64,000 bases of DNA from Streptomyces sp. F63 (GTDB taxonomy: Bacteria; Actinomycetota; Actinomycetes; Streptomycetales; Streptomycetaceae). Positions 53,283-62,503 of this stretch are shown here, in pieces (position 1 is the stretch's first letter; each line of letters begins with the position of its first letter). Below the pieces are notes generated by a model that was not told the origin of the DNA, ran no database searches, and was given only the letters and a program-made list of their open reading frames with translations. Position numbers and translations under genes: made by a program. The stretch is taken from NCBI RefSeq assembly GCF_018070345.1, contig NZ_JAGPXX010000001.1:372001-436000 (forward strand), written 5' to 3'.

Positions 53283-56200
53283 CCGTCGACCCCCGCCTGC
53301 TCCGTTACGCCCGCGCCACCAGGATCTTCCTGCTGGCCGCCGTGACCCTCGGGCTGGCGGGGGCCGGCCTGGTGGTGGCCCAGGCGGTGCTGCTCGCCGA
53401 GCTGATCGTCGGTGCCTTCCGGGAAGGGCTGGACGCCGACGGACTGACCACACCGCTGCTCCTGCTCGTGGCCGTCTCCGCCGGCCGGGCCCTGGTTTCC
53501 TGGCTGACGGAACTGGCCGCGCACCGGGCCGGCGCCTCGGTCAAGTCCGAGCTGCGCACTCGCCTGCTGGAACACGCCACCCGGCTCGGCCCCGGCTGGC
53601 TGAGCTCGCAGCGCACCGGTGAGCTGACGGCACTGGCCACCCGGGGTATCGACGCCCTGGACGCCTACTTCGCCCGCTACCTGCCGCAACTGGGGCTGGC
53701 GGTCGTGGTGCCGGCGGCTGTCCTGGCCCGGATCGTCACCGCGGACTGGGTCTCCGCGGCGATCATCGTGGTGACCCTGCCGCTGATCCCTCTGTTCATG
53801 GTGCTCATCGGCTGGGCCACCCAGGCGCGGATGGACCGGCAGTGGCAGCTCCTCAGCCGGCTGTCGGGCCACTTCCTCGACGTGGTCGCGGGCCTGCCGA
53901 CCCTGAAGGTCTTCGGCCGCGCCAAGGCGCAGGCCGAGTCGATCCGGGCGATCACCGCCGACTACCGGCGGGCCACCCTGCGCACCCTGCGGATCGCCTT
54001 TCTCTCCTCCTTCGCCCTGGAGCTGCTCTCCACCCTGTCGGTGGCGCTGGTGGCCGTCGGCATCGGTATGCGGCTCGTCCACGGGGACCTGGACCTCTTC
54101 ACCGGACTGGTGGTGCTGATCCTCGCGCCCGAGGCCTATCTGCCGATCCGGCAGGTGGGAGCGCAGTACCACGCTGCCGCCGAGGGGCTGGCCGCCGCCG
54201 ACCAGGTGTTCGCCGTACTGGAAACCCCGCCGGCGTCCGCCGGCGGCACGGCTCCGGCCCCCGACGCCCGGGCCGCCGGTCTGCGGCTGGAGGATCTCGC
54301 CGTCCGGCACCCGGGGCGTACGCAACCCTCACTGCCGCGCACCTCCCTGACCGTCCGGCCGGGTGAGACGGTCGCGCTGACCGGTCCCAGTGGGGCGGGA
54401 AAGACCACCCTTCTCCACGCCGTCCTGGGCTTCGCCGAGGCCTCGGACGGGCGGCTGCTGCTCGGGGACACGGACCTCTCCACCGTGGACCTCGACGGCT
54501 GGCGCCGGCAGATCGCCTGGCTCCCCCAGCAGCCCTTCCTCTTCGCCGGTACGGTCGCCGAGAACGTACGGCTGGCCCGGCCGGACGCCGACGACACGGC
54601 CGTCCGGGAAGCGCTGCGCGCCGCGGGAGCGCTGGACTTCGTCGCCGGCCTGCCCGAAGGACCCGAAACCGCTCTCGGTGAGGGCGGCACCGGGCTCTCG
54701 GCCGGCCAGCGGCAGCGGATCGCGATTGCCCGGGCCTTCCTCGCCGACCGCCCCGTGCTGCTGCTGGACGAGCCGACGGCGAACCTGGACGGTGAGAGCG
54801 AGTCGGCGGTCGTGGCGGCGGTCGCCCGGCTGACGGCGGGCCGCACGGTGCTGATGGCGGTGCACCGGCCGGCCCTGCTGGCGGTCGCCGACCGGGTGGT
54901 GGAGCTCTCCCGGCCGACCGGGGCGACGGCACCCGCCGGCGCCCCGGTGCCTCCCGTCCGGACCTCCGTTCCGGCCGTGCCGGCGGGTGGGGGCGAGGCG
55001 CCGGGCTCGTCGCCGGAGACACCGGACGGGCCGGTGGGCTCCGTCCGCACGGCCGGCCGGGCCGCCGGAATCCCGCGGCGACGGGACACGGACCCGCTGC
55101 GCTGGGTACGGAGCCGGGCACGGGCCCGGCGGGGCCGGTTCCTGCTGGCGCTGGTACTCGGAAGCCTCGCGCTCGGCAGTGCGGTGGGACTCATGGCCGT
55201 ATCCGGCTGGCTGATCTCGCGGGCCTCCGAGCAGCCGCCCATCCTCCACCTCATGGTGGCGGTCACGGCCACCCGGGCCTTCGGCATCGGCCGGGCCGTG
55301 TTCCGCTACGCCGAGCGGCTCGTCGCCCATGACGCCGTCTTCCGGATGCTCGCCGATCTGCGCGTCGCCGTCTTCCGGCGGCTTGAACGGCTGGCACCGG
55401 CCGGCCTCCGCACCACGCGCCGCGGCGATCTCCTCTCGCGGCTCGTCGCCGATGTCGACTCCCTCCAGGACTACTTCCTGCGCCGTCTGCTGCCCGTGGG
55501 GGTGGCTCTGCTCGTCTCCGCGGGGTCCGTCGGCTTCACCGCCTGGCTGCTGCCGGAAGCGGGAGCCGTGCTGGCCCTGGGGCTGCTCGCCGCCGGCGCC
55601 GGGGTGCCGCTGCTCTCCGGGGCCGTGTCGCGCCGGGCCGAACGGCAACTTGCCCCGGCGCGCGGAGTGCTGGCCACCCGGGTCGTGGACCTGCTGTCGG
55701 GCACCGCCGAGCTGACGGTGGCCGGTGCGCTCCGGGCCCGTACGGAGGACGCCCGCCGCGCGGACGCGGAGCTCACCGGGCTGGCCGGGCGCTCCGCGGC
55801 GGCCGCCGGTGCCGGTGCCGGGCTCTCCGCCCTGGTGTCCGGGCTCACCGTGGCCGGTACGGCCTGGGCCGGAGTGCAGGCGGTGCACGACGGGAGGCTC
55901 GCGGGGGTCGCGCTGGCGGTGGTCGTCCTGCTTCCGCTCGCGGCCTTCGAGGCGGTCACCGACCTCCCCCTCGCGGTGCTCCATCAGCAGCGGGCCCGGC
56001 GCGCCGCCGGGCGGATCCGGGAGGTGCTGGCCGCACCCGAGCCGGTGCGCGAACCGTCCGAGCCCGCCGCCCCGCCCGCCACACCGTTCCCCCTGGTGGT
56101 ACGGAACCTGACGGCCCGCTACGCGGGGCAGCGGCTGCCCGCCCTGGACGGGCTGGACCTCGACCTGACAGCGGGGCGCCGGATCGCCGTGGTGGGCTCG

Positions 56201-56872
56201 TCCGGTTCCGGCAAGACGACCCTCGCGCAGGTGCTGCTGCGCTTCCTGGACCCCGAGTCCGGCCGCTACACCCTGGCCGGTGCCGATGCCACCGCGCTCG
56301 ACGGTGACGCGGTGCGGCGGCTGGTCGGGCTCTGCGCACAGGACGCGCACCTCTTCGACAGCTCACTCCGTGAGAACCTGCGGCTCGCCCGGCCGTCCGC
56401 CGAGGAACCCGAACTGCTGGCCGCCCTGGCACGTGCCCGGCTGCTGCAGTGGGTGGAAGGGCTGCCGGAAGGTCTGGACACGCTCGTCGGCGAGCACGGC
56501 GCCAGGATGTCCGGAGGCCAGCGCCGCCGGCTCGCCCTGGCCCGGGCCCTGCTCGCGGACTTCCCGGTGCTGGTGCTCGACGAGCCCGCCGAGCATCTGG
56601 ACCTGGCGACGGCGGACGCCCTCACGGCCGACCTGCTCGCGGCGACCGAGGGCCGGACAACCGTACTGATCACCCACCGGCTGGCGGGCCTGGAGGCCGT
56701 CGACGAGGTGGTCGTGCTGGACCGCGGGCGTGCCGTCCAGCGCGGAACGTATGCGGAGCTGTCGGCCGCCGAGGGGCCGTTCCGGCGGATGCGGGAGCGG
56801 GAGCAGGCGGCGGACACGGCCGGTGCCCGGCGGTTCCGGGAGCTGCCGGAGGCCGCCCTGGCCCCGGGCTGA
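53276..56872 (+). CDS. cydCD: CydD-CydC fused ABC transporter for cytochrome bd assembly
   Basis: A 1198-residue fusion of the two half-transporters CydD and CydC, which export or reduce thiols (cysteine/glutathione in E. coli) needed to assemble cytochrome bd. The first half has six membrane segments (about 20-300) and an ATPase with Walker A GPSGAGKTTL (near 370), signature LSAGQRQRIAI and Walker B PVLLLDEPTANLDG. A disordered Pro/Ala/Val linker (about 545-610) joins the second half, with Walker A GSSGSGKTTL (near 975), signature MSGGQRRRLAL and PVLVLDEPAEHLDL. Fused cydCD is usual in Streptomyces. The GTG start lies inside a perfect parS site. Confidence 0.96.
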   Translation: MKPVDPRLLRYARATRIFLLAAVTLGLAGAGLVVAQAVLLAELIVGAFREGLDADGLTTPLLLLVAVSAGRALVSWLTELAAHRAGASVKSELRTRLLEHATRLGPGWLSSQRTGELTALATRGIDALDAYFARYLPQLGLAVVVPAAVLARIVTADWVSAAIIVVTLPLIPLFMVLIGWATQARMDRQWQLLSRLSGHFLDVVAGLPTLKVFGRAKAQAESIRAITADYRRATLRTLRIAFLSSFALELLSTLSVALVAVGIGMRLVHGDLDLFTGLVVLILAPEAYLPIRQVGAQYHAAAEGLAAADQVFAVLETPPASAGGTAPAPDARAAGLRLEDLAVRHPGRTQPSLPRTSLTVRPGETVALTGPSGAGKTTLLHAVLGFAEASDGRLLLGDTDLSTVDLDGWRRQIAWLPQQPFLFAGTVAENVRLARPDADDTAVREALRAAGALDFVAGLPEGPETALGEGGTGLSAGQRQRIAIARAFLADRPVLLLDEPTANLDGESESAVVAAVARLTAGRTVLMAVHRPALLAVADRVVELSRPTGATAPAGAPVPPVRTSVPAVPAGGGEAPGSSPETPDGPVGSVRTAGRAAGIPRRRDTDPLRWVRSRARARRGRFLLALVLGSLALGSAVGLMAVSGWLISRASEQPPILHLMVAVTATRAFGIGRAVFRYAERLVAHDAVFRMLADLRVAVFRRLERLAPAGLRTTRRGDLLSRLVADVDSLQDYFLRRLLPVGVALLVSAGSVGFTAWLLPEAGAVLALGLLAAGAGVPLLSGAVSRRAERQLAPARGVLATRVVDLLSGTAELTVAGALRARTEDARRADAELTGLAGRSAAAAGAGAGLSALVSGLTVAGTAWAGVQAVHDGRLAGVALAVVVLLPLAAFEAVTDLPLAVLHQQRARRAAGRIREVLAAPEPVREPSEPAAPPATPFPLVVRNLTARYAGQRLPALDGLDLDLTAGRRIAVVGSSGSGKTTLAQVLLRFLDPESGRYTLAGADATALDGDAVRRLVGLCAQDAHLFDSSLRENLRLARPSAEEPELLAALARARLLQWVEGLPEGLDTLVGEHGARMSGGQRRRLALARALLADFPVLVLDEPAEHLDLATADALTADLLAATEGRTTVLITHRLAGLEAVDEVVVLDRGRAVQRGTYAELSAAEGPFRRMREREQAADTAGARRFRELPEAALAPG

Positions 56873-56903
56873 GGCCGTCGCGGCGCGCCGCCGGGACGGA
56901 CGG

Positions 56904-57815
56904 CTACGCCTGCTCCTCCAGGATGCGCTCGATGACGATCGCGACACCGTCCTCCCCGTTGGCGGCCGTGCGGGCCGATGTGGCCGCCAGCACGGAGGGA
57001 TGGGCGTTGGCCATCGCGTAGGAGCTGCCCGCCCAGCTCAGCATCTCCAAGTCGTTGGGCATGTCGCCGAACGCCACCACCTCACCGGGGGAGATACCGC
57101 GCTCCGCGCAGCACTGCGCGAGCGTGGAGGCCTTGCTGACCCCCAGCCCGCTGATCTCCAGCAGCGCGGTGGGACTGGAACGGGTGAAGGAGGCGTGCGC
57201 TCCCGCCGTCTCCCGGGCCAGGGCGAGGTAGTCGTCCGGGGGCATCCCCGGGTGGTGGGCCAGCAGCTTGAGCACCGGCGTCTCCGCGTGCCACGCGTCC
57301 GCGGCGAGGAGGCGTTCGGCGGCGTCCACCGTGGCCCCGGGATCGAGGTGGAACGGCGGGTAGTCCGGCTCGTAGTGGAGCCCGGTGGTCAGTTCGACGG
57401 CGAACGAGGTGTCCGGCGCGGCGGCGCGCAGCGCGCCGACCACGTCCATCGCGGCGAGGCGGTGCAGGGGGCGTACCTCCACGACGAGCCCGCCCCGGTG
57501 CAGGTCGACGACGGCCGCGCCGTTGGCGCAGATCGCCAGGCCGTGGCCGTGCACATGGTCGCTGACGACATCCATCCAGCGCGCCGGCCTGCCGGTCACG
57601 AAGAAGACCTCGATGCCTGCCTTCTCGGCGGCGGCCAGTGCGGAGACCGTCCGGTCGGAGACCGTCTTGTCGTCCCGGAGCAGGGTGCCGTCGAGGTCGG
57701 TGGCGATCAGCCGTACGGGCCCGGTCGTGGCGGCCGGGGCGCCGGCTCCGGTGGGGGCCGGGTGGTGCGGCTCGGGCCGCTCGGTAGCTGAGGTCACCCC
57801 TCCATCTTCGCGCAT
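56904..57815 (-). CDS. HAD-superfamily (Cof-type) phosphatase
   Basis: A 303-residue HAD hydrolase with an IIB-type cap. Motif I is LIATDLDGTLLRDD (nucleophile and acid aspartates, near residue 41), motif II FVTGRPARW, motif III lysine in GVSKASTLAQ, motif IV FGDMPNDLEML. It likely dephosphorylates a sugar phosphate or nucleotide cofactor; the substrate is unknown. The start is uncertain between ATG at 57815 and GTG at 57797, where GGAGGG abuts the codon. It is convergent with cydCD. Confidence 0.9.
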   Translation of the reverse strand: MREDGGVTSATERPEPHHPAPTGAGAPAATTGPVRLIATDLDGTLLRDDKTVSDRTVSALAAAEKAGIEVFFVTGRPARWMDVVSDHVHGHGLAICANGAAVVDLHRGGLVVEVRPLHRLAAMDVVGALRAAAPDTSFAVELTTGLHYEPDYPPFHLDPGATVDAAERLLAADAWHAETPVLKLLAHHPGMPPDDYLALARETAGAHASFTRSSPTALLEISGLGVSKASTLAQCCAERGISPGEVVAFGDMPNDLEMLSWAGSSYAMANAHPSVLAATSARTAANGEDGVAIVIERILEEQA

Positions 57816-57984
57816 ATGCGCGCACAAGCGTGCGATGGTGCGCACAAGGGAGCGTCACGGGGGACACGGAGCACGCCGCCGTGCGACGCCCGTGGTCACT
57901 TGCGCACCCGCTGTACGGGCCGTACCACGGGTCCCCGTTCCCATCGGGCATCGTGCGGAGGGCGCGGCACGGTGACCGCCCGTG

Positions 57985-58887
57985 TCAGCCCAGCTGCTGG
58001 GCGGCCTCGGTGGCGATCGTCTCGAAGACGGCCTGGTCGGCGGCGAAATCCGAACCGGGGATCGGCCAGTGCACCACGATCTCCGTGAAGCCCAGCTCCT
58101 GGTGCCGCCCGGCGAAGTCCACGAAGGCGCCCAGGGACTCCAGGGGACGGGCCCGGTCCGGGGTGAAGCCGGTCAGCAGGATCCGGTCCAGGTCCGCCAC
58201 GTCCCGGCCGAGCTCCGCGCAGGCCCCGGCGAGTCTCCGGAGCTGGCCGCGCAACGCCTCGTCCGACTGCTCGGGGGTGCCCGTCTCGCAGATCTTCGGG
58301 TCGCCCGTCGTCACCCACGCCTGTCCGTACCGCGCGGCCAGCCTCATCCCCCGCGGACCGGTCGCGGCGACGGCGAAGGGCAGCCGGGGCCGCTGGACAC
58401 AGCCGGGAAGGTTCACGGCCTCCCCCGCGGTGTAGAAGGCGCCCCGCTGCGATACCGAGTCCTCGGTCAGCAGCCGGTCCAGCAGGGGCACGAACTCGCC
58501 GAACCGGTCCGCCCGCTCCCGCGGACTCCACGGCTGCTGCCCGAGCGCGGTGGCGTCGAAGCCGCTGCCCCCCGCCCCGATGCCCAGGGTGAACCGTCCG
58601 CCCGAGATGTCGTCGAGCGTGATCAACTCCTTGGCCAGCGTCACGGGATGCCGGAAATTCGGTGAGGTCACGAGGGTGCCCAGGCGCAGCCGGCGGGTCG
58701 CCGCGGCCGCGGCCGTGAGGGTGGGCACGGCGCCGAACCAGGGGCCGTTGCGAAAGGACCGCCAGGACAGGTGGTCGTAGGTGTACGCGGTGTGGAACCC
58801 CAGCTCCTCGGCGCGCTGCCATGTGACACGGCCTCCCTCGTCCCAGCGGTTGACGGGGAGGATCACGGTGCTCAGGCGCGGGCTCAT
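57985..58887 (-). CDS. LLM-class (luciferase-like) F420-dependent oxidoreductase
   Basis: A 300-residue TIM-barrel flavin- or F420-dependent oxidoreductase. The N terminus has RLSTVILPVNRWDEG and AEELGFHTAYTYDHLSWRSF. Core motifs include LRLGTLVTSPNFRHPVTLAK, LDDISGGRFTLGIGAGGSGF and FAVAATGPRGMRLAARYGQA. The F420 type is favoured because Streptomyces use this cofactor widely, but FMN cannot be excluded. It stands alone between the HAD and hypothetical genes; its substrate is unknown. Confidence 0.9.
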   Translation of the reverse strand: MSPRLSTVILPVNRWDEGGRVTWQRAEELGFHTAYTYDHLSWRSFRNGPWFGAVPTLTAAAAATRRLRLGTLVTSPNFRHPVTLAKELITLDDISGGRFTLGIGAGGSGFDATALGQQPWSPRERADRFGEFVPLLDRLLTEDSVSQRGAFYTAGEAVNLPGCVQRPRLPFAVAATGPRGMRLAARYGQAWVTTGDPKICETGTPEQSDEALRGQLRRLAGACAELGRDVADLDRILLTGFTPDRARPLESLGAFVDFAGRHQELGFTEIVVHWPIPGSDFAADQAVFETIATEAAQQLG

Positions 58888-58986
58888 GATCCGAGCCTAC
58901 GTCCGCCCCGCGCGGCCCCCCGGTGGGGGGCCGGGAGCGGCCCGCCGGCCCCATTGCCCGCTGTGGGGCCCGCGGTGCTGCCCGGC

Positions 58987-59445
58987 TCAGCGCACCGACC
59001 GGCGCAGCCAGGGGGACAGCAGCGGCCCGGAGAGCACGAGTTCCCTGTAGCAGGGTCCGCCCGGCAGCGGGACGACGAGCCAGTAGCCCGGTGGGAGGAG
59101 GCGGCCCCGCACATGGGCCGTTCCCCCGTACACGGCGCGGAGGAAGTCCGGCACCACAGCGCGCGGGAGGTCGTGGAACTCGACGCCGTCGACGGTGATC
59201 TTGGCGTCGCCCTCGGAGTACAGCTCGACCTCCACTCCGGGTGAGCCGGTCAGTTCGACATGGGCCTCGTGCGGCAGGGAGCCGTCCTCGTCGGTGACGG
59301 CGAAGGCCCCGGCGGCGGTCCGCCGCGCCGAGCGGTCGGCCCCGATGTCGTCGGTCACCCGTACCGTCAGCTCGAACTCGCGCGCGATCTGCCGGAGGGC
59401 GGTGACGGCGGCCTCGGTGCTGGGCAGGTGCGGGGGCGGCTCCAT
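58987..59445 (-). CDS. Conserved protein of unknown function
   Basis: A 152-residue protein without membrane segments. An N-terminal helix (EAAVTALRQIAREFELTVRV) is followed by alternating strands (HVELTGSPGVEVELYSEGDA, KITVDGVEFHDLPRAVVPDF) and a basic C terminus (LVLSGPLLSPWLRRSVR). I recognise no catalytic motif. It lies 12 bases downstream of the alpha/beta hydrolase gene on the same strand and may be co-transcribed with it. Confidence 0.7.
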   Translation of the reverse strand: MEPPPHLPSTEAAVTALRQIAREFELTVRVTDDIGADRSARRTAAGAFAVTDEDGSLPHEAHVELTGSPGVEVELYSEGDAKITVDGVEFHDLPRAVVPDFLRAVYGGTAHVRGRLLPPGYWLVVPLPGGPCYRELVLSGPLLSPWLRRSVR

Positions 59446-59457
59446 GGTGGGAGTGTG

Positions 59458-60393
59458 TCAGCCCGCGGGAGGCTCCGCGGCCGGGAAGCCGGCGGAGGCG
59501 CCGGCCTCCAGGGCGAACGAGGCGATCCAGTCGGCCATCCGCTCCGGCTGGGTCCGGATCACCCAGTGGCCGGCCGCTGCGCTCCGGCGCACGAGCCGGG
59601 GTGCCCACCGGTCGAGGTCGTCATAGAGACGTTCGGAGAGGAAGACGTCGCCGGTGGGGACGACGAGCTGCACGGGCACCCGGGCCCGGGCGTCGGCGCG
59701 TGGGTACCGGGTGCGGGCGCGGAAGTTGTCGCGGTAGAGCCATGCGCCGTGGGCGGCGTCCCGGGACAGGGAGGGAAGCGGGTAGCCGTCGGCGGGCAGC
59801 TTCTCCAGGCGGCGCAGGATGCCGGGCCACCGGCGGGCGAGCGGTCCGCGCCAGGCCAGTTCGGGGAGGCGCGGCGTGTGCAGGGCGTAGACGTACCAGG
59901 AGCGCAGGCGCTGGCCGAGCAGTTCGCGGACGCCGCGCGCACCGAGCGCCCCGCTCCGCCGGCGTGCGGCCCAGTGGCCGAAGTGGTCCAGGGACGGGCC
60001 GGAGACCGAGGTGAAGGAAGCGATGCGGTCCGCGGCGGCCGTGGTGACGAACTCCCAGCCCTGCACCGAGCCCCAGTCGTGGCCGGCGAGATGGACGGGC
60101 CGTCCGGGGCTCACCGCGTCCGCCACGGCGAGGAAGTCGGCGGTCAGCTTCTCCAGGGTGTAACCGCCGCGCAGCGGCCGGGGCGCGGTGGAGCGGCCGC
60201 AGCCGCGCACGTCGTAGAGGACGACATGGAACCGGTCGGCCAGCCGCCGTGCGACCTCGGTCCAGACCTCCTTGCTGTCCGGGTAGCCGTGGAGCAGGAT
60301 CAGCACCGGCTGCCCGGGCTTTCCCAGCCCGGTCACGCACAGCCGTACGCCGCCTTCGCTCCGCACCCAGTGTTCGCGCATGTCACCGGTCAT
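59458..60393 (-). CDS. Alpha/beta hydrolase, epoxide-hydrolase-like
   Basis: A 311-residue hydrolase. The oxyanion-hole motif is LILLHGYPDSKEVW (near residue 35) and the nucleophile elbow is LAGHDWGSVQGWEF (near 105), with Asp in place of Ser as in epoxide hydrolases and haloalkane dehalogenases. A cap domain (about 145-230) and a C-terminal His in AAGHWVIRTQPERMADW follow. The ATG at 60393 has GGAGG about 10 bases upstream. It is divergent from the ABC exporter genes, with a dyad operator between; the substrate is unknown. Confidence 0.88.
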   Translation of the reverse strand: MTGDMREHWVRSEGGVRLCVTGLGKPGQPVLILLHGYPDSKEVWTEVARRLADRFHVVLYDVRGCGRSTAPRPLRGGYTLEKLTADFLAVADAVSPGRPVHLAGHDWGSVQGWEFVTTAAADRIASFTSVSGPSLDHFGHWAARRRSGALGARGVRELLGQRLRSWYVYALHTPRLPELAWRGPLARRWPGILRRLEKLPADGYPLPSLSRDAAHGAWLYRDNFRARTRYPRADARARVPVQLVVPTGDVFLSERLYDDLDRWAPRLVRRSAAAGHWVIRTQPERMADWIASFALEAGASAGFPAAEPPAG

Positions 60394-60454
60394 CCGGCAC
60401 CGCCCTCCGGCCTCAGGGAGCCCCCGGGTTCCGGGCTTCTCCGCGTCGTGCGAC

Positions 60455-60469
60455 GTTACCAGTGGTAAC
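60455..60469. promoter_or_regulatory. Dyad operator between the hydrolase and ABC genes
   Basis: GTTACCA (60455-60461), G, TGGTAAC (60463-60469) is a perfect 7-1-7 inverted repeat in the shared upstream region. The form suits a TetR- or GntR-type regulator, but I cannot name one. It could control one or both divergent genes. Confidence 0.6.
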
Positions 60470-60573
60470 AACTTTGGTGTACAGCCCTTACGGGTCCCTA
60501 CACCTGGAGGTGGACGCGGAGACAGCCGCCAGGGCTGACGCCCGGTGTGGTGCACGCCACTACCGTCGTTGCC

Positions 60574-61596
60574 GTGACTGTGATCGTGACCGAAAGCCTC
60601 AGCAAGCGGTTCCCCAAGGTGACCGCGCTCGACCGGCTCTCCATGACCATCGGACCGGGCGTGACCGGCCTGGTGGGCGCCAACGGGGCCGGTAAGTCGA
60701 CTCTGATCAAGATCCTGCTCGGGCTGTCCCCGGCGACCGAGGGGCGGGCCGCCGTGCTCGGCCTCGATGTGGCCGGCGAGGGCAGTGCCATCCGGGAACG
60801 GGTCGGCTACATGCCCGAGCACGACTGCCTGCCGCCCGACGTGTCCGCGACCGAGTTCGTCGTGCACATGGCGAGGATATCGGGGCTGCCGCCCGCCGCC
60901 GCGCGCGAACGCACCGCCGACACCCTGCGGCACGTTGGCCTCTACGAAGAGCGGTACCGCCCCATCGGCGGCTACTCCACCGGAATGAAGCAACGGGTCA
61001 AGCTCGCCCAGGCGCTGGTTCACGATCCGCAACTGGTCCTGCTGGACGAGCCGACGAACGGCCTCGACCCCGTCGGCCGGGACGAGATGCTGGCCCTCAT
61101 CCGCCGCGTCCACACCGACTTCGGCATCTCCGTGCTGGTGACCTCCCACCTCCTCGGCGAGCTCGAACGCACCTGCGACCACGTCGTCGTCATCGACGGC
61201 GGCGCCCTGCTGCGCTCCAGCTCCACCAGCGACTTCACCCAGAAGACCGCGGTCATCGCGGTCGAGGTCACGGACACCGAACAGCACCCCGACGGCACGG
61301 CCGCACTGGCGGAGGCACTGGCCCGCGCGGGGGTCCGCCACGCCGCCGGCGGACACGCGCCCGGCGCGGGCCGGGTGCTGCTCCTGGACGCCGAGAGCGA
61401 CGCGACGTACGACACCGTCCGCGACACCGTGGCCGGACTGGGACTCGGCCTGGTGCGCATGGAACAGCGCCGCCACCACATCGCGGAGGTCTTCCGCCCC
61501 GGGGAGCCCTCCGGGACCGCCGGGCCCGGTCCCTCGGCCCCGCCGCACACCCGGAACACGGACGGACGGAACGGAGGTGGCCGCGATGCCGCCTGA
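60574..61596 (+). CDS. ABC transporter ATP-binding protein
   Basis: A 340-residue ATPase subunit of an ABC-2-type exporter. Walker A GANGAGKST, signature YSTGMKQRVKLAQAL, Walker B LVLLDEPTNGLDP and H-loop SHLLGELE are intact. A C-terminal ~110-residue extension follows, as in drug or lantibiotic resistance ATPases. The start may be any of three GTGs (60574, 60580, 60586). TACCGT (60561-60566) lies 7 bases upstream of the first, a spacing typical of leaderless Streptomyces transcripts. It is followed by an overlapping permease gene. Confidence 0.9.
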   Translation: MTVIVTESLSKRFPKVTALDRLSMTIGPGVTGLVGANGAGKSTLIKILLGLSPATEGRAAVLGLDVAGEGSAIRERVGYMPEHDCLPPDVSATEFVVHMARISGLPPAAARERTADTLRHVGLYEERYRPIGGYSTGMKQRVKLAQALVHDPQLVLLDEPTNGLDPVGRDEMLALIRRVHTDFGISVLVTSHLLGELERTCDHVVVIDGGALLRSSSTSDFTQKTAVIAVEVTDTEQHPDGTAALAEALARAGVRHAAGGHAPGAGRVLLLDAESDATYDTVRDTVAGLGLGLVRMEQRRHHIAEVFRPGEPSGTAGPGPSAPPHTRNTDGRNGGGRDAA

Positions 61597-62503
61597 GAGC
61601 ACGGCACCCACGGCGGACCCGTCCGCCGACCCGACCCGCATCCACAACATCGGCTACCGCCGCTACGACGGCCCCCGCCTCGGGCGCTCCTACGCCCGGC
61701 TCTCGCTCTTCTCCCAGAGCCTGCGCGGCGCGTACGGGCTCGGCCGGTCGGCCAAGTCCAAGGTCCTGCCGATGCTGCTGCTCGCGGTGATGTGCCTGCC
61801 GGCGGGCATCATCGTCTCGGTCGCCGTGGCGACCGACATGAAGGAACTGCCGCTCGAATACACGCGGTACGCGATCTACCTCCAGGCCGTCATCGGCCTC
61901 TACCTCGCCGCCCAGGCCCCGCAGTCCGTCTCCCGCGACCTGCGGTTCCGCACCGTGCCGCTCTACTTCTCCCGGCCGATCGAGCGAGTGGACTACGTGG
62001 CCGCCAAGTACGCGGCGATGGCCTCGGCCCTGTTCCTGCTGACCGCGGCACCGCTCGTCGTCCTCTACGCGGGCGCGCTGCTGGCCAAGCTGGACTTCGC
62101 CGACCAGACCAAGGGCTTCGGCCAGGGACTGGCCTCGGTCGCCGTGCTGTCCGTGCTCTTCGCCGGTATCGGGCTGGTCGTCGCCGCGCTCACCCCCCGC
62201 CGGGGCTTCGGTGTCGCCGCCGTCATCGCCGTGATGACCATCTCCTACGGCGCGGTGAGCACCGTCCAGGCGATCGCCTGGGAACAGGGCAACGAGCAGG
62301 CCATCGGCTGGCTCGGCCTGTTCTCGCCGGTCACCCTCGTCGACGGTGTGCAGTCGCTGTTCCTCGGCGCGGACTCCGCCTTCCCCGGCGGCGAGGGGCC
62401 GTCCGGCGTGCTCGCCGGAATCGTCTACCCGGCGGTGGTCCTCGGGCTGATCGCCGGTTCCCACGCGCTGCTGATGCGCCGCTACCGGAAGGTCGGGCTG
62501 TGA
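61586..62503 (+). CDS. ABC-2-type permease
   Basis: A 305-residue membrane protein with six or so segments (VLPMLLLAVMCLPAGIIVSV, YTRYAIYLQAVIGLYLAAQA, YVAAKYAAMASALFLLTAAP, GQGLASVAVLSVLFAGIGLV). The cytoplasmic start contains NIGYRRYDGPRLGRSYA, a motif of this actinobacterial exporter family. The ATG at 61586 has GGAGGTGG upstream and overlaps the preceding ATPase gene by 11 bases. It ends in GTGA overlap with the second ATPase. The substrate is unknown. Confidence 0.88.
   Translation: MPPESTAPTADPSADPTRIHNIGYRRYDGPRLGRSYARLSLFSQSLRGAYGLGRSAKSKVLPMLLLAVMCLPAGIIVSVAVATDMKELPLEYTRYAIYLQAVIGLYLAAQAPQSVSRDLRFRTVPLYFSRPIERVDYVAAKYAAMASALFLLTAAPLVVLYAGALLAKLDFADQTKGFGQGLASVAVLSVLFAGIGLVVAALTPRRGFGVAAVIAVMTISYGAVSTVQAIAWEQGNEQAIGWLGLFSPVTLVDGVQSLFLGADSAFPGGEGPSGVLAGIVYPAVVLGLIAGSHALLMRRYRKVGL

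Noticed and set aside
52160..56350. Further long antisense frames opposite cydB and cydCD
   Set aside because: Same reason: low-complexity translations without ribosome sites or domains, opposite well-defined genes.
59458..61650. A 730-codon minus-strand frame starting opposite the ABC ATPase
   Set aside because: Only its last 311 codons (from 60393) are a recognisable hydrolase. The rest is a shadow of the ATPase gene and crosses the promoter region.
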